A stretch of DNA of 64,000 nucleotides from Chloroflexi bacterium TSY (GCA_019217005.1 JAHBNG010000068.1:1-64000), one strand, 5' to 3'. Shown: positions 25,566 to 35,294, counted from the stretch's first letter. A program made the numbers and translations. Notes: generated from the letters alone by a model not told the origin.

Positions 25566-27068
25566 CTTTACTTTCTGGTAAAAGAAAAGAGATGAGGTGA
25601 GAAATGTGACAAAAAGCGGTTAGCAGTTCATCCTAAAGGTAGAGAAACCAAAAAGGAGGAAGGAATGTTAACCGCGCCAGAAATAACTATAGCAGTACTG
25701 ATGAATGTATTGCAAGTAACGCCGATGGGAACAAACGTAAATGTAATGCGTCTGATGTGGGCAATGCTGAATGGGTCGTTTCTGAAAAGTCGAGGAGCAA
25801 TCCATAGCGCATTGAAAGAAAGCGGGTTTGAAGATGAGGAGCTCCGGCGAAGCTGGTGGAGCTTTCGATATGGATCATGGGATATCACAAGTCTGCTGGG
25901 GTCGTGGCAAGAAGAAGTGGAGTGGAAAGGGAATGGGAGGCAAAAAAGTTAGAAGGGTACCGAGTGAAAAGCATAGATATCACAGGGTTCTGGCGACCGA
26001 AGCTGCAAGGGAAAGTGAACCGACTCTATAACTCAACGGCTCGTCGGGCATTGCCCGCGCTCATCTTTGGAGTGATGATAAGCTCGGGGGAGATAGGCGG
26101 GAAGCGAGTGCCACTGCTCAAGGCAATCATGAGATGCACGGTTGGAACAAAGGAAAGTGAGTTTCGGAAAAAGCTGCTGACAGAGACGAAGAAATCACTG
26201 GAGTCAGACGAAGTGGCGGTGGTCGATGCCGGGTTTACAATCAGAGAAATGCTAGAAAGCGGCATCGACCGATTTGTCCTGCGGGAAGCCATTAACTGCA
26301 CAGTGCGCCGCAATGAGTTCCCCAAACGCAAAGAAAAAGGCAGACCACCTGAATATGGTGATATTGTGCGACCGCTCTCTCGCAGCTATAAGGGAAAGCG
26401 ACTCGAGGCTACAACTCCGGACTCGTCTGGTCGCTTTCTCTATAGTGGTCGCCTGATTTGCTATCAAGCATGGCACAATCTCGTCCCCAGAACAACCAAG
26501 GTGGATACAGCCAACCGTACCTACTCGATTTACGTCATTCAGGATCCGGCCTACAACACACCTTTGGTTTTGGCGACCGTTATGACTTTGCAGCCTGAAA
26601 CCATTTATCTTGTCTACCTGGAACGCTGGCCTGTTGAACCTCCCCCCTTGGCTTCCAAGCAGATGATTGGCTTACATCGTCAATTTGTTCATGCCGATGA
26701 GGCTTGTTTCCGCTTACCTGAACTGGGGCTGCTTGCTGGCAATCTTCTTTCCCATTTAGCCGCTTCTCTTCCTCCCATACCGACTGGCTACTGGGATCGA
26801 GAGCCTCAATCCACTCCCAGCAGGCTGCGCCGTGTTCTCTCGAGTGCTCTTTTTCCAACTCCTGACCAACTCGACCCTGACTTTCGGAAAAAGGCCTCGG
26901 TTTCACACCATTTACCTAAAGGCGTTCTCGCTCATCGCCGCCTCAATGCCGCTGCTTAAACTAGCCGAGCACTATTTTTACATTTTATCCCGTTTTTTCA
27001 GGGTGGATTCTTTTTTCCGCCCCTTTCGGTTTGCCCTTTGTCACTCAAGCCTTTACCAGAAAGTATAA
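25566..27068 (+). mobile_element. 1.5-kb IS (copy B), opposite orientation to copy A
   Basis: Ends CTTTACTTTCTGGTAAA and ACCAGAAAGTATAA (slightly changed tip), flanked by the 6-bp duplication GGTATA (25560-25565, 27069-27074). The restored target reads GTGTGGTATAATGAG, so the element landed on a TATAAT-like sequence upstream of the recombinase. Confidence 0.88.
25665..26959 (+). pseudogene. DDE transposase of IS copy B, frameshifted in a G run
   Basis: Same protein as in copy A. Here one G is missing (AAAGGGAATGGG where copy A has AAAGGGGAATGGG, near 25929), so the frame from 25665 stops at 25952. The rest continues in the frame ending at 26959, through the DDE region and the C-terminus that copy A has lost. 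Confidence 0.8.
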
Positions 27069-27273
27069 GGTATAATGAGATACAGAATATACACGTTAAC
27101 GGATAGAACGTGTACTCTGTCATTATGGAGCATAACATGCAAAAACGTTGCCTTCACAAGGGCTTGAAGGTGGTCAGGTGCTGACTGCTGACCATTGCCC
27201 AGCTGCTTAGATATGATGCCGTTCAACTGGATCAGCTCATTATGTCTCCCGTGACTGTATCAACCTGATAGGG

Positions 27274-27510
27274 TCAAAACAAACTGGGTGGTCTGCCATC
27301 GTCTTCAAGTTCCTCGCTTGCTCTACTCAAGGCTTCATACTTTGTATTGCCAACAAAGACATTAAAGTCATCCATCCCAGGGGTTCGCAGTCGACACATA
27401 TAACCTTCTCCCAGTTTACTGAATTGTACGATATAGCCTGCCTCTAGCAAATCGTCCAGCAGGCCGTCAAAGGTTCGTAACTCGACCAGCACCTTCTCGA
27501 TTTCATTCAT
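27274..27510 (-). CDS. Small hypothetical protein, 78 aa
   Basis: Acidic protein, family not recognised. Helix-like N-terminus (IEKVLVELRTFDGLLDDLLEAGY), a central strand pair (VQFSKLGEGYMCRLRT), and an acidic C-terminus. A GGGAGTG ribosome-binding site precedes the ATG. It lies after IS copy B, at the edge of a decayed stretch, and may be a leftover of the disrupted region. The 204 bp between it and the IS shows no gene. Confidence 0.5.
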   Translation of the reverse strand: MNEIEKVLVELRTFDGLLDDLLEAGYIVQFSKLGEGYMCRLRTPGMDDFNVFVGNTKYEALSRASEELEDDGRPPSLF

Positions 27511-27529
27511 TTAGCACTCCCTTGGTTCA

Positions 27530-28000
27530 CAGTCTGACCCGTTCGTTGACATCGGACTATCTCCACATCTACGACGAGTCCAACCTCGACCTTCTCCTGA
27601 TCATCGCCAGCGCCCCCGCCGGTGCTGGCGATGCTGGCCGATCCACGCGGTGTGGTCCACGCGACCACTGGCATCCTGCCCACAGTCTCGGTATCGATCC
27701 CACCCGACCAATACACCAACGCTCTCCGGGCTATCGAAGTCACCTTTCCGACCGCGCCGCTGTTGACCAATCCCAACCGGATCTGCATTCCACTGCCCGA
27801 CGAACCGGGCGATCAATGGGCCTGGTTAGATAAAGACCCGGTGGACAATGCGCAGGATACGGACGCTATTGGCGACTAAGATGGCGAAGCAATCTGGACG
27901 TTCCTAGACGACTCAGCCATCCACTGGATCGATACAGACGTTCTCGGACTCGATGCCGGATCCAATGGGTTGTTCAGAAAAGCACGCCTCCAATATTGAT
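27530..28000 (+). pseudogene. Decayed gene fragment of unknown family
   Basis: Coding-like segments in two frames: SDYLHIYDESNLDLLLIIAS, then after a frameshift near 27610 ADPRGVVHATTGILPTVSV to DEPGDQWAWLDKD. An in-frame TAA at 27877-27879 follows, and then EAIWTFLDDSAIHWIDTDVL up to the TGA at 27998-28000. Start and 5' part are missing. The family is not recognised. Overlaps on the opposite strand with the fragment ending at 27974. Confidence 0.4.
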
Positions 28001-28580
28001 GAAGCCGTCGTTGCCGAAGTTTATGGGGGTGTTGTCCCCAGGTTGGAAGACCGTCTGCCGACTACAGGCTTCACAGAGATAGTCCTCGTCGCTCTTGGCC
28101 GAGGAATTGTCCGTATCATAGCCGTAAACGATCATGGCGGTCAGTAGACTCAGTAGATCCAAATTTCAGGTTTTGAGAGAGAATTCTGGCTAAACAGTTG
28201 ACATAAATACAAATTTGCCGGTCGATATCTAGTTTTTGCGTTAGATTTGGGCGATTTTCAGATATGAAATAGGTTGTTTTCTGTAACCGAAATCTGAATA
28301 AATGACTCCAAAATCCCTGCAATCTCGACTGAAAATCGCCAAAAACGCCAAATTTGGATCTACTGAGTCTATCATCCACGTGGCCGGTCAAGGGTGGAAA
28401 CAAATAGGTGACTTTGGCAAGACGTACCTTTGCATCTATGAATTGGGTGTTGATCTTGTGGGTAGAGATCATGGCCGGATCGTCAATCGTCGTGGGATCG
28501 GGCGCTACAATGTTGCGACTCCACAGCAGCCAAAAGTTGCTGAAATGGGCGTTTTGGTGAATCATTATTGATATGCCCAT
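27974..28580 (-). pseudogene. Unknown gene interrupted by MITE-1
   Basis: Removing MITE-1 copy 3 and 3 bp gives 387 bp, an uninterrupted 128-aa frame. It runs from MGISIMIHQN through FPPLTGHVDDRLLTAMIVYG at the joint to a Cys-pair segment (LCEACSRQTVF) and the stop at 27974. I do not recognise the family. The start region overlaps the divergent hydrolase by 8 bp, so the true start may be the second ATG. Coding status is not certain. Confidence 0.4.
28150..28366 (-). repeat. MITE-1, copy 3
   Basis: 217 bp, inverted relative to copies 1 and 2. Flanks are GAC on the left and GTC on the right; read in element orientation the left flank is GAC, as in copy 2. A 3-bp duplication with one changed base would explain it. 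Confidence 0.88.
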
Positions 28581-29349
28581 GATTCAGGTTGACGATAAGA
28601 GCATCTTCTACACAGACAATCGTGTTCATAACGAACGCCCCACACTGATCTTTGTCCACGGAGCAGGCGGCACGCACCTTCATTGGCCCTCTGAATTACG
28701 GATGTTTCCAGATGCAGCCGCTTATACGCCCGATCTCCCGGGACATGGTCGCTCCGATGCTCCGGGTAGATCGACAATTGACGCATATGCGGATGTGCTC
28801 GAGGAGTTTGTCGATGCGATGAAGCTAGAGCAGGTCATTGTTGTTGGACATTCGATGGGGGGAGCGATTGCGCAAACTGTGGGTCTACGCCGGTTGTCTT
28901 GGCTCACTGGATTGGTTTTGATTGGCACGAGTGCCCGGTTACCTGTTACACCCATCATTCTTGACGGTTTATTGGAAGATTTTCCAAAGACAGTTAGCTT
29001 TATTATGCAGATGTGTTGGTCTGGGCCCTTGATTCCAGCCGTGCGAGTTGCTTTGGCTGGGCGTGAGATGCGGCTCATTCCACCCGAAACAGTGCATGGT
29101 GATTTTTCCGCCTGTAATCTTTTTGACATTCGTGCAAATTTGGGTGATATTAACGTTCCAACGCTCGTCATTGGTGCATCTGATGACAAGATGACGCCGC
29201 TCAAATTTAGCCACTTTCTTGTAGACAAAATACCCTGTGCCCAGCTGGCTGTTGTCAAAGAAGCTGGCCATCTAACGGCACTTGAGTATCCTTTACGGGT
29301 ATTGGATTTGATTCGGAAGTTTGCCAGTGAGCTGGATGATAACGAGTAA
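28573..29349 (+). CDS. Alpha/beta hydrolase
   Basis: 258 aa (or 256 from the second ATG). Oxyanion strand IFVHGAGGTHLHW, nucleophile elbow VVGHSMGGA (Ser about 97), acid in LVIGASDDKMTP (Asp about 209) and His in EAGHLTAL (about 236) make a complete triad. The lid is short. It would be a cytoplasmic esterase, lactonase or C-C hydrolase; the substrate is unknown. It marks the return to ordinary chromosomal genes after the IS-rich zone and precedes the DUF4062-like gene by 37 bp. Confidence 0.85.
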   Translation: MPMIQVDDKSIFYTDNRVHNERPTLIFVHGAGGTHLHWPSELRMFPDAAAYTPDLPGHGRSDAPGRSTIDAYADVLEEFVDAMKLEQVIVVGHSMGGAIAQTVGLRRLSWLTGLVLIGTSARLPVTPIILDGLLEDFPKTVSFIMQMCWSGPLIPAVRVALAGREMRLIPPETVHGDFSACNLFDIRANLGDINVPTLVIGASDDKMTPLKFSHFLVDKIPCAQLAVVKEAGHLTALEYPLRVLDLIRKFASELDDNE

Positions 29350-29386
29350 TACACTTATAGATAAAACTAATATAGGTTAATCGATC

Positions 29387-29983
29387 GTGTCTGAGACTTT
29401 ACGCATATTTGTTAGTGCAACTAACGATCTCGAAGGTGAACGTGCCGTGATTGGCCGGGCGCTTGCCGAGCTACCTGTTCACATTCGTGCTGAGATACGC
29501 CGGACGCCAGCGGTTGGAGCAAAGCACGATGATATTTATGAGCAGATTGCCAACTGCGACCGCGTCTACTTTCTATTGGGACAGGACATAACGGCACCAG
29601 CAGGCGCTGAATGGCATTTGGCGCTCGAGTTAGAACGTTCAATCTTTCCGCTGCGTAGTAGTGCTCGCTTGACTCCCGCGGCACAGCAATTCGCACGCAA
29701 TACACTCGCGGAGTGGACAACCTTTCGGTCACCAGCCAGCTTAGCTCAGATCGTGATGTTGGATCTGAGCCGTATGTTGAATCACCCCAGGAACCGCTAC
29801 GGTCTCACGTTGTCAGACTTGGAACTGCTTGGTCTACATGGTGAACGTTTGAAAAAACAGGCCGCCCAGCGGGCGAGCGCCACTGTGCGGGATCCGGGTG
29901 GAGCAGAAGGTGGGGGTGTTCTGTTGGACAATATGCGAAATGAACCAGTGGATGGTGTACCCATTGACGAAGAATGGGTATAA
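29387..29983 (+). CDS. DUF4062-like protein
   Basis: 198 aa starting at GTG. The first strand and helix, LRIFVSATNDLEGERAVIGRA, is the hallmark of DUF4062 domains (TIR-like alpha/beta fold, often at the N-terminus of conflict or STAND proteins). Here the domain stands alone with a helical C-terminus (about 130-198). There is no clear catalytic Glu assignment. It is followed by a DinB-like gene after 84 bp. Function unknown. Confidence 0.65.
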   Translation: MSETLRIFVSATNDLEGERAVIGRALAELPVHIRAEIRRTPAVGAKHDDIYEQIANCDRVYFLLGQDITAPAGAEWHLALELERSIFPLRSSARLTPAAQQFARNTLAEWTTFRSPASLAQIVMLDLSRMLNHPRNRYGLTLSDLELLGLHGERLKKQAAQRASATVRDPGGAEGGGVLLDNMRNEPVDGVPIDEEWV

Positions 29984-30067
29984 TGACATTGGCTGACCGG
30001 TATATATCGATCGACTGAATGCTATTATTTATCGTCAGACCACGACCGACTTCAAGGAGTATAACGC

Positions 30068-30550
30068 ATGGCGATCATTGACGTACTTCGACGTCAAGCC
30101 GTAAATTTTTTTGTTGAGCGTCCATTTCGGCTGAAGTCTTTTGTTGAGATGGCTGAAATCTTGGAGACATCTGCCCAAGAGTTGGATGAACGGATTGTCG
30201 CTGCTGAGGATAGTACAGAGAATCAGGAAGTGATTCGTCATATCATTGGCATTGAGCGCTGGGGACATACGCGGCTGCAAGCATTTTTGGATGACACGTC
30301 TCCCACAGATGAGTACGATGCTTATCGACCCAATGATATCGATAATCTCGAGGAATTGCGGCAGATTTTTCACGAAACACGACGGGAAACAAAACGCTTA
30401 ATTCATCAGATTGATGGTGCTGGAACGATGTCTTATGAAAAAGTTTACCACAATCAACATGGGGATTTGAGCGTTCGAGGATGGTTGCGTTATTTGGAAC
30501 TCCATGCCCGCTCCGAAGGAAGACGTCTGAAAGCAAAGAAACAGACCTAA
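30068..30550 (+). CDS. DinB-like four-helix protein
   Basis: 160 aa, all helical. HIIGIERWGHTRLQ (about 58-71) and the C-terminal YLELHARSEGRRL match the spacing of the His ligands in DinB/YfiT metal-binding bundles; such proteins are thiol- or metal-dependent hydrolase-like enzymes. AAGGAG precedes the ATG by 8 bp. A 15-base MITE-3 fragment lies just downstream (about 30563). Confidence 0.65.
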   Translation: MAIIDVLRRQAVNFFVERPFRLKSFVEMAEILETSAQELDERIVAAEDSTENQEVIRHIIGIERWGHTRLQAFLDDTSPTDEYDAYRPNDIDNLEELRQIFHETRRETKRLIHQIDGAGTMSYEKVYHNQHGDLSVRGWLRYLELHARSEGRRLKAKKQT

Positions 30551-30657
30551 TCGTGACGTTACATAAACTTCGGACAATCGGGGCGTCTTTTGTCGAGGGA
30601 CGACCTGATTGAGCCAAAATTGGATTCACCTAAATCACCTGAGATTTTATTTCCCAT

Positions 30658-32277
30658 ATGAATATACAAGAGGGCAAGACAGTTCGGATTGGCTTCTGGG
30701 TCGTCTTGCTCATTGGTTCATTTTCCTGGGCACCTGCGACCTATCCTGGTTATTGGCAAGCACTCGAAGGGTTTGTCCCGGTCTTTAATGTAACGCGTCT
30801 TAGTGCATTGGCTTCAATTGCCGTAACGCCTGATTTGTGGCGGGGTGCAGGGCTTGGTTCTTACTTAATTGCCCAACCATTGCTTGCCCTTGGAATTGGT
30901 TCCGTTACAGCTGTCCGTATAACGTTTATCGCTGCACTTCTCTTTGGGGGCCTCGGAACTTATGTTTGGCTGTTTCCGCGGTTGGGTGATCGGGCGGCTG
31001 GTCTATCTGGTCTGCTCTACATGCTCTATCCCCCCCTTTTGGCAACGGTCTATATTCGAGGAAATTTGAGTGATGCTGTCATCGTGGGCCTGCTACCGCT
31101 TGTTTTGGCAGGGATAGAAAGCTATGTGCTCAATCGTACGCCGATCGCTGCAGGCGTGATCGTTCTGGGCATTTTATGGATGTGGCGCACACAGGCTGGA
31201 CTGGCAGCAATTGCTTCTGGACTGCTTTTGGCCTATACGCTTTGGGTTGCGCGTGATTGGTCAGTTGTCTTGAGCGTTGTTTTGAGCAGCGCCGCAGGAA
31301 TTACGAGCTTAATTCCATTTTGGTCCGTAACTGGTCAACCGCCGGTTCAATTTCTCGACCATCTTGTTCATTTCTACCAACTCTTTGCCAGTAGTTGGAC
31401 CGTCGCACCCAGTTTATCCGGCTGGCAAGACCAATATCCCTTTCAACTTGGCTTTGCGATTCCCACCTTTTCAATTATTGCTCTTTGGCTCTGGTTCTAT
31501 CAAGTCAACAAGCCAAGGCAGGAGTTACAGAATCTTTTTTGGTTTAGTCTAGTTGTGAGTCTTTTATTGATCATTCTTAGTTTAAATTTCAGCTGGCTAT
31601 TTTGGCGAGGGAATCCTGCGAGTCGTTTGTTAAGTTATCCCTGGCAACTCTTGCTGTTGGCTGCCCCTTTTCTCGTTGCGCTCGCTGGCTCCTTGCCCAA
31701 GCTCCATGAGAGTCTATCGACCACCAAATTATGGGTTGTTTTAATTGGGTTGGCTCTTTTAAGTAGCCACTCGTTCCTGACGACTCGTTTTACCCAATAC
31801 GTACCACCCGAAACACCTGTTGCCGTTCTCGGATCCAACAATGACCTTGTTCTGCTAGAGGCCACATTGACAGAAGACAAGAATGGTGCAGAGGCACGGC
31901 TCGATATTACATGGCAAGCCTTGCACTCTTTGGAATTTGATTACAATGTTTTCTTTCAAGCCTTGACGACTGACGGCAATGCTCTACAAGTGGTTGCACA
32001 GCTGGACACACAGCCCAAGGACGGAATACGTACAGCAACAACATGGGAAGTGGGCGAAATCCTGACAGATACATATCGGCTCGACCTCTCTGTCTTGAAT
32101 CTTACATCAGAACCGAGTCTATCTGGGGACGATACGACAAGCTCAGACGGGGCACAATTGAGTCAAGTACGATTACAATATTACTTTGGTTACTATGATT
32201 GGCGTGACGGTGTACGACTTCCTGTCTATCGACCCTTCAGCGGCCAAGACGACAAATTGGTGTTCTATGGCCAATAG
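30658..32277 (+). CDS. Polytopic membrane protein, PTPS-related/GT39-like
   Basis: 539 aa with about ten hydrophobic helices over residues 8-400 and a beta-rich extracytoplasmic C-terminal domain (about 410-539). Layout and the YMLYPPLLATVYIRGNLSD segment recall glycosyltransferase-C type or PTPS-related membrane proteins. Together with the next gene (overlap 11 bp) it is probably a translationally coupled pair acting on a lipid-linked or cell-surface substrate. No catalytic residue can be assigned. The ATG at 30658 lacks a good Shine-Dalgarno. Confidence 0.65.
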   Translation: MNIQEGKTVRIGFWVVLLIGSFSWAPATYPGYWQALEGFVPVFNVTRLSALASIAVTPDLWRGAGLGSYLIAQPLLALGIGSVTAVRITFIAALLFGGLGTYVWLFPRLGDRAAGLSGLLYMLYPPLLATVYIRGNLSDAVIVGLLPLVLAGIESYVLNRTPIAAGVIVLGILWMWRTQAGLAAIASGLLLAYTLWVARDWSVVLSVVLSSAAGITSLIPFWSVTGQPPVQFLDHLVHFYQLFASSWTVAPSLSGWQDQYPFQLGFAIPTFSIIALWLWFYQVNKPRQELQNLFWFSLVVSLLLIILSLNFSWLFWRGNPASRLLSYPWQLLLLAAPFLVALAGSLPKLHESLSTTKLWVVLIGLALLSSHSFLTTRFTQYVPPETPVAVLGSNNDLVLLEATLTEDKNGAEARLDITWQALHSLEFDYNVFFQALTTDGNALQVVAQLDTQPKDGIRTATTWEVGEILTDTYRLDLSVLNLTSEPSLSGDDTTSSDGAQLSQVRLQYYFGYYDWRDGVRLPVYRPFSGQDDKLVFYGQ

Positions 32278-34315
32278 TGCGATATCGGCGAATGCAGAAA
32301 ATCCCCAGAAAGCAGGGAGGCTCGCACAAACCATTCCGCTGTGGCGTGATTCGCTTTTTTGGTTAACGATTGGTTTTACGATCTTTGCGATTGCACCATT
32401 TTTGCAGCCAGGTTATCATTGGGGTGGCAATGATGCCCGCCATCATGTCTATTTTCTCTTTGAGTTTGATCGAGCAATCCAAGACGGAATCTGGTGGCCG
32501 CGCTGGAGTCCAGATTTCACCTATGGCTATGGCTATCCATTCTTCAATATTTATGGTCCGCTAAGCCATTTTTGTGCTGAATTCTTTCTGCGTGTTCTTA
32601 ACTTTAGCTATACGGGCGCCATTGAAGCAATTTTTGTGGTGGGCATTCTGGGAAGCGCCGCGGCCATGTATGTCTTTATCCGTTCATGGGTCGGACGACA
32701 CGCCGCCATCATTTCGGCCTTGGTCTATGTCTATGCCCCCTATCACCTACTCAACCTCTATGTACGCGCCCATCTAGTTGAAAGTATGGCCTTTGTTTGG
32801 CTCCCGCTCTGTCTGTTGACGATGCGGCAAACTGTGTTGACGTCGGTCAACATCGAAAAAGGTGATCAAGAGACGAGGGTGCTAGAGCTCTATGGTTGGG
32901 TTGTTGGTGTCGCGCTCAGTTTTGCGGCACTTTTGTTCACAAGTCAACTGGCAATGATTTTGGCTGCCCCGCTCTTTGCCCTCTACTTTCTGATGCTGAT
33001 GCTGGTCTACGCACAGTCCGATAGATTAGCCAATTTAATGTTGCCGCGGTGGGTTCGTTTTTGGCAATGGGTTCGTCACGCAATACCTGCTGCTTTGGGC
33101 GCAGTGAGTGCTCTGGGCCTGAGTGCAATCTTTTGGCTGCCCATGGCGCTAGAACGAAACGATGTACGAGTCGATCAATGGTTTGGTGGACGGTATGATT
33201 TTCGTGGTCATTTCATCTATTTCTTTCAGTTATTTAGTCCACAATGGGACTTTGGAAGTAGTTTGGCCGGACCTGATGATCCGATTGGTTTCCAAATTGG
33301 AGCCGTTCCACTGTTGCTGGCCATTCTCGGTGTAACTTTGGCTTGGGGACAGAGAGATCAAATATGGGCAAAGAAACCACATCTTCTACTTGATGAAGAG
33401 AGAATCCGTTACGAAGTTGGTGTGTTTATCGTCGTAGGCGTTGGTGCAACACTTGTCGGTATGCAAATTGCGGCTTTTCTTTGGGAACTTCCCATCATTG
33501 GTGGCATTTTAGGGGTTGCACAGTTCCCTTGGCGCTGGCTGTTTATTTCCACTTTCTGTGTCAGTGTCTTAGCCGGTTTGAGTGTTGCTTCATTTTCAAC
33601 GCGGGCAAAAAGCAATTCGGACGAAATTCTAGCTGAACGGCGAGGGCTGACCGTTCCTCTCTTAGCGATTATCATCATTGTGTTGTTGAGTAGCTATTCC
33701 TTGCTGAGAGTCGAAATTATTGAGCCTGCAGAGGGTCCGGTTGGTCTTCCTTCGCTGATGCGCTTTCAGCGTTCGGCAGACGAAATGACTGGTGCGACCC
33801 GCTGGGTTGACCCGATTCCTCAGTGGGGACCAATCGCTCAGCACTATATTGTCGTTGAGCAACAGAATCCAGATCAACCGGTGCCGCCCATTGACTCTAA
33901 ATTAGACTACGCAGATGATCTGCTGGAGTATAATGAGGAAGGTTTTTACTTTAGTTCCGTGGCACAAAATAGCGTCATGGAGGAAATCTACTACTTCTCT
34001 GCCCAAGAAGGTAAAAGTATTGTGGTCAATCATTTCTATTATCCAGGCTGGAACGCTTATTTGCTAGACGGTGAACATGGCAATCCGGTCCAGACGCTAG
34101 AGATTGTTCCTGGTCAAGCTATTCCTGAACGACAAATTCCGAGTGGACGCATGACGATTCCTGTTCCCAAAGGGGAAGGGTTCGTCTTGCTCCGGTTTGA
34201 GGACACTGCGCCACGGACGATTGGCAAACAAATCTCCTTGGGGACGTTGGCACTTCTGCTACTTGGCGGATTGATCGTCTGGGTCGGTTCGAGGTGGAGA
34301 GGGATGCAAGCATAG
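32267..34315 (+). CDS. 6-pyruvoyl-tetrahydropterin synthase-related membrane protein
   Basis: 682 aa with about 12 transmembrane helices. GNDARHHVYFLFEFDRAIQDG and GYGYPFFNIYGPLSHF near the N-terminus are typical of the PTPS-related membrane family (GT-C-like), with the acidic motif (ND) placed as in lipid-sugar dependent glycosyltransferases. Residues about 500-640 are a periplasmic/exterior beta domain, and a last helix closes the protein. The ATG at 32267 overlaps the previous stop by 11 bp; the longer frame from 32186 is rejected. Confidence 0.75.
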   Translation: MANSAISANAENPQKAGRLAQTIPLWRDSLFWLTIGFTIFAIAPFLQPGYHWGGNDARHHVYFLFEFDRAIQDGIWWPRWSPDFTYGYGYPFFNIYGPLSHFCAEFFLRVLNFSYTGAIEAIFVVGILGSAAAMYVFIRSWVGRHAAIISALVYVYAPYHLLNLYVRAHLVESMAFVWLPLCLLTMRQTVLTSVNIEKGDQETRVLELYGWVVGVALSFAALLFTSQLAMILAAPLFALYFLMLMLVYAQSDRLANLMLPRWVRFWQWVRHAIPAALGAVSALGLSAIFWLPMALERNDVRVDQWFGGRYDFRGHFIYFFQLFSPQWDFGSSLAGPDDPIGFQIGAVPLLLAILGVTLAWGQRDQIWAKKPHLLLDEERIRYEVGVFIVVGVGATLVGMQIAAFLWELPIIGGILGVAQFPWRWLFISTFCVSVLAGLSVASFSTRAKSNSDEILAERRGLTVPLLAIIIIVLLSSYSLLRVEIIEPAEGPVGLPSLMRFQRSADEMTGATRWVDPIPQWGPIAQHYIVVEQQNPDQPVPPIDSKLDYADDLLEYNEEGFYFSSVAQNSVMEEIYYFSAQEGKSIVVNHFYYPGWNAYLLDGEHGNPVQTLEIVPGQAIPERQIPSGRMTIPVPKGEGFVLLRFEDTAPRTIGKQISLGTLALLLLGGLIVWVGSRWRGMQA

Positions 34316-34339
34316 AGAACGCTAGCTTATCTATGGAAG

Positions 34340-34418
34340 GGTGGTATACCACAAATTATGTAGAAACGACGTGACTTCTCTGAGAACAATCAATTTTACA
34401 CACAATTTGGGATACCAC
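34340..34418. repeat. MITE-4, small inverted-repeat element
   Basis: 79 bp with ends GGTGGTATACCACAAATT and AATTTGGGATACCAC, flanked by a 9-bp direct repeat CTATGGAAG (34331-34339, 34419-34427). It lies in the gap before the Nudix gene. No second copy in the window. Confidence 0.65.
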
Positions 34419-34491
34419 CTATGGAAGCAGATAAATTTATATGATAGACTAATCATTTTCCGACTATCTCAACCAAAGGAGAATCGTCACC

Positions 34492-35127
34492 ATGCATTCG
34501 GTGAATCCGTCACACCCCCGTTCGCGGAGGCCGATGATTGACGAAACTGAGGTGGATGACCTCGCACGCAAATATGGTGAGCCGCTCCGCCATACATTCG
34601 ATTTAGAAGCAACAGGCACGATTTTGACTCATCGTTGGCGCATAGATTCTGATCGGCGAGCTGAAGTCATTTTTGCCATTCAGGGACCAGGCGAACAGCT
34701 CTGGTTGCACACAAAACACTCGTATCCCCGTCCGATGTTTCGACTTCCCTCGGGTGGTATTGATTGGGACGAAACGGTGGTTGATGCACTCTTTCGCGAG
34801 ATTGAGGAAGAGACAAGACTACCAGTAATCATACAGCGATTCGTTGCGCTGGTGACTTATCGGTTTCACCGACATGCAGCAATTTCCCATCGGCCCACAA
34901 CCCAGTTTGCCAGCTACCTATTTTGGCTTCAAAATATAAATGGCAGCCCTAAACCTGGGGACAACGAAGAAGTGGCGGACTTTAAACCGATCCTACCCAG
35001 CCAACTGCCAGAGGTTGTATCCGATCTGCGCAATATCTGGGGAGACCGTCGCAGTTGGGGACAATGGCGCGCGTTGGCGCACGATGTCTTGTTTGATTAT
35101 ATGAAATCAGGGGTGGTTCAGAATTAG
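34492..35127 (+). CDS. Nudix hydrolase with a C-terminus supplied by MITE-2
   Basis: 211 aa. Nudix box GGIDWDETVVDALFREIEEE (about 97-116) with the catalytic REIEEE; the usual Gly near the end of the box is Arg. It would hydrolyse a nucleoside-diphosphate-linked substrate. AAGGAG lies before the ATG; a second possible start is at codon 16 (MIDETE). MITE-2 copy 3 begins at 35110, so the last five residues (GVVQN) and the stop codon come from the element. The original C-terminus is lost or slightly changed. Confidence 0.75.
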   Translation: MHSVNPSHPRSRRPMIDETEVDDLARKYGEPLRHTFDLEATGTILTHRWRIDSDRRAEVIFAIQGPGEQLWLHTKHSYPRPMFRLPSGGIDWDETVVDALFREIEEETRLPVIIQRFVALVTYRFHRHAAISHRPTTQFASYLFWLQNINGSPKPGDNEEVADFKPILPSQLPEVVSDLRNIWGDRRSWGQWRALAHDVLFDYMKSGVVQN

Positions 35128-35265
35128 GTTTACACTTTTGATACATAGATAAAAATCTATATTGAGGTCATTTTCTGCCTGAGCATGGCTCAAAGTAGAA
35201 AATATAAACATCTTTTCTCTTTGCAAAAATGTAAACCTAATTGTCCGCCTAAAATGAACCACCCC
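35110..35265 (+). repeat. MITE-2, copy 3
   Basis: 156 bp with GGGGTGGTTCA ends and a perfect 8-bp TGAAATCA duplication (35102-35109, 35266-35273). It ends the Nudix gene and lies 30 bp before pheT, so it also changes the pheT leader. Confidence 0.92.
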
Positions 35266-35294
35266 TGAAATCAAGGTGAATAAAGGATATTTCG

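Noticed and set aside
14244..27068. IS copies A and B as ends of one composite transposon
   Set aside because: Each copy has its own target duplication (TTACAT and GGTATA), so they inserted independently.
28116..28580. 154-aa minus-strand ORF as an intact gene
   Set aside because: Its middle is MITE-1; the real frame, if any, resumes after the element and ends at 27974.
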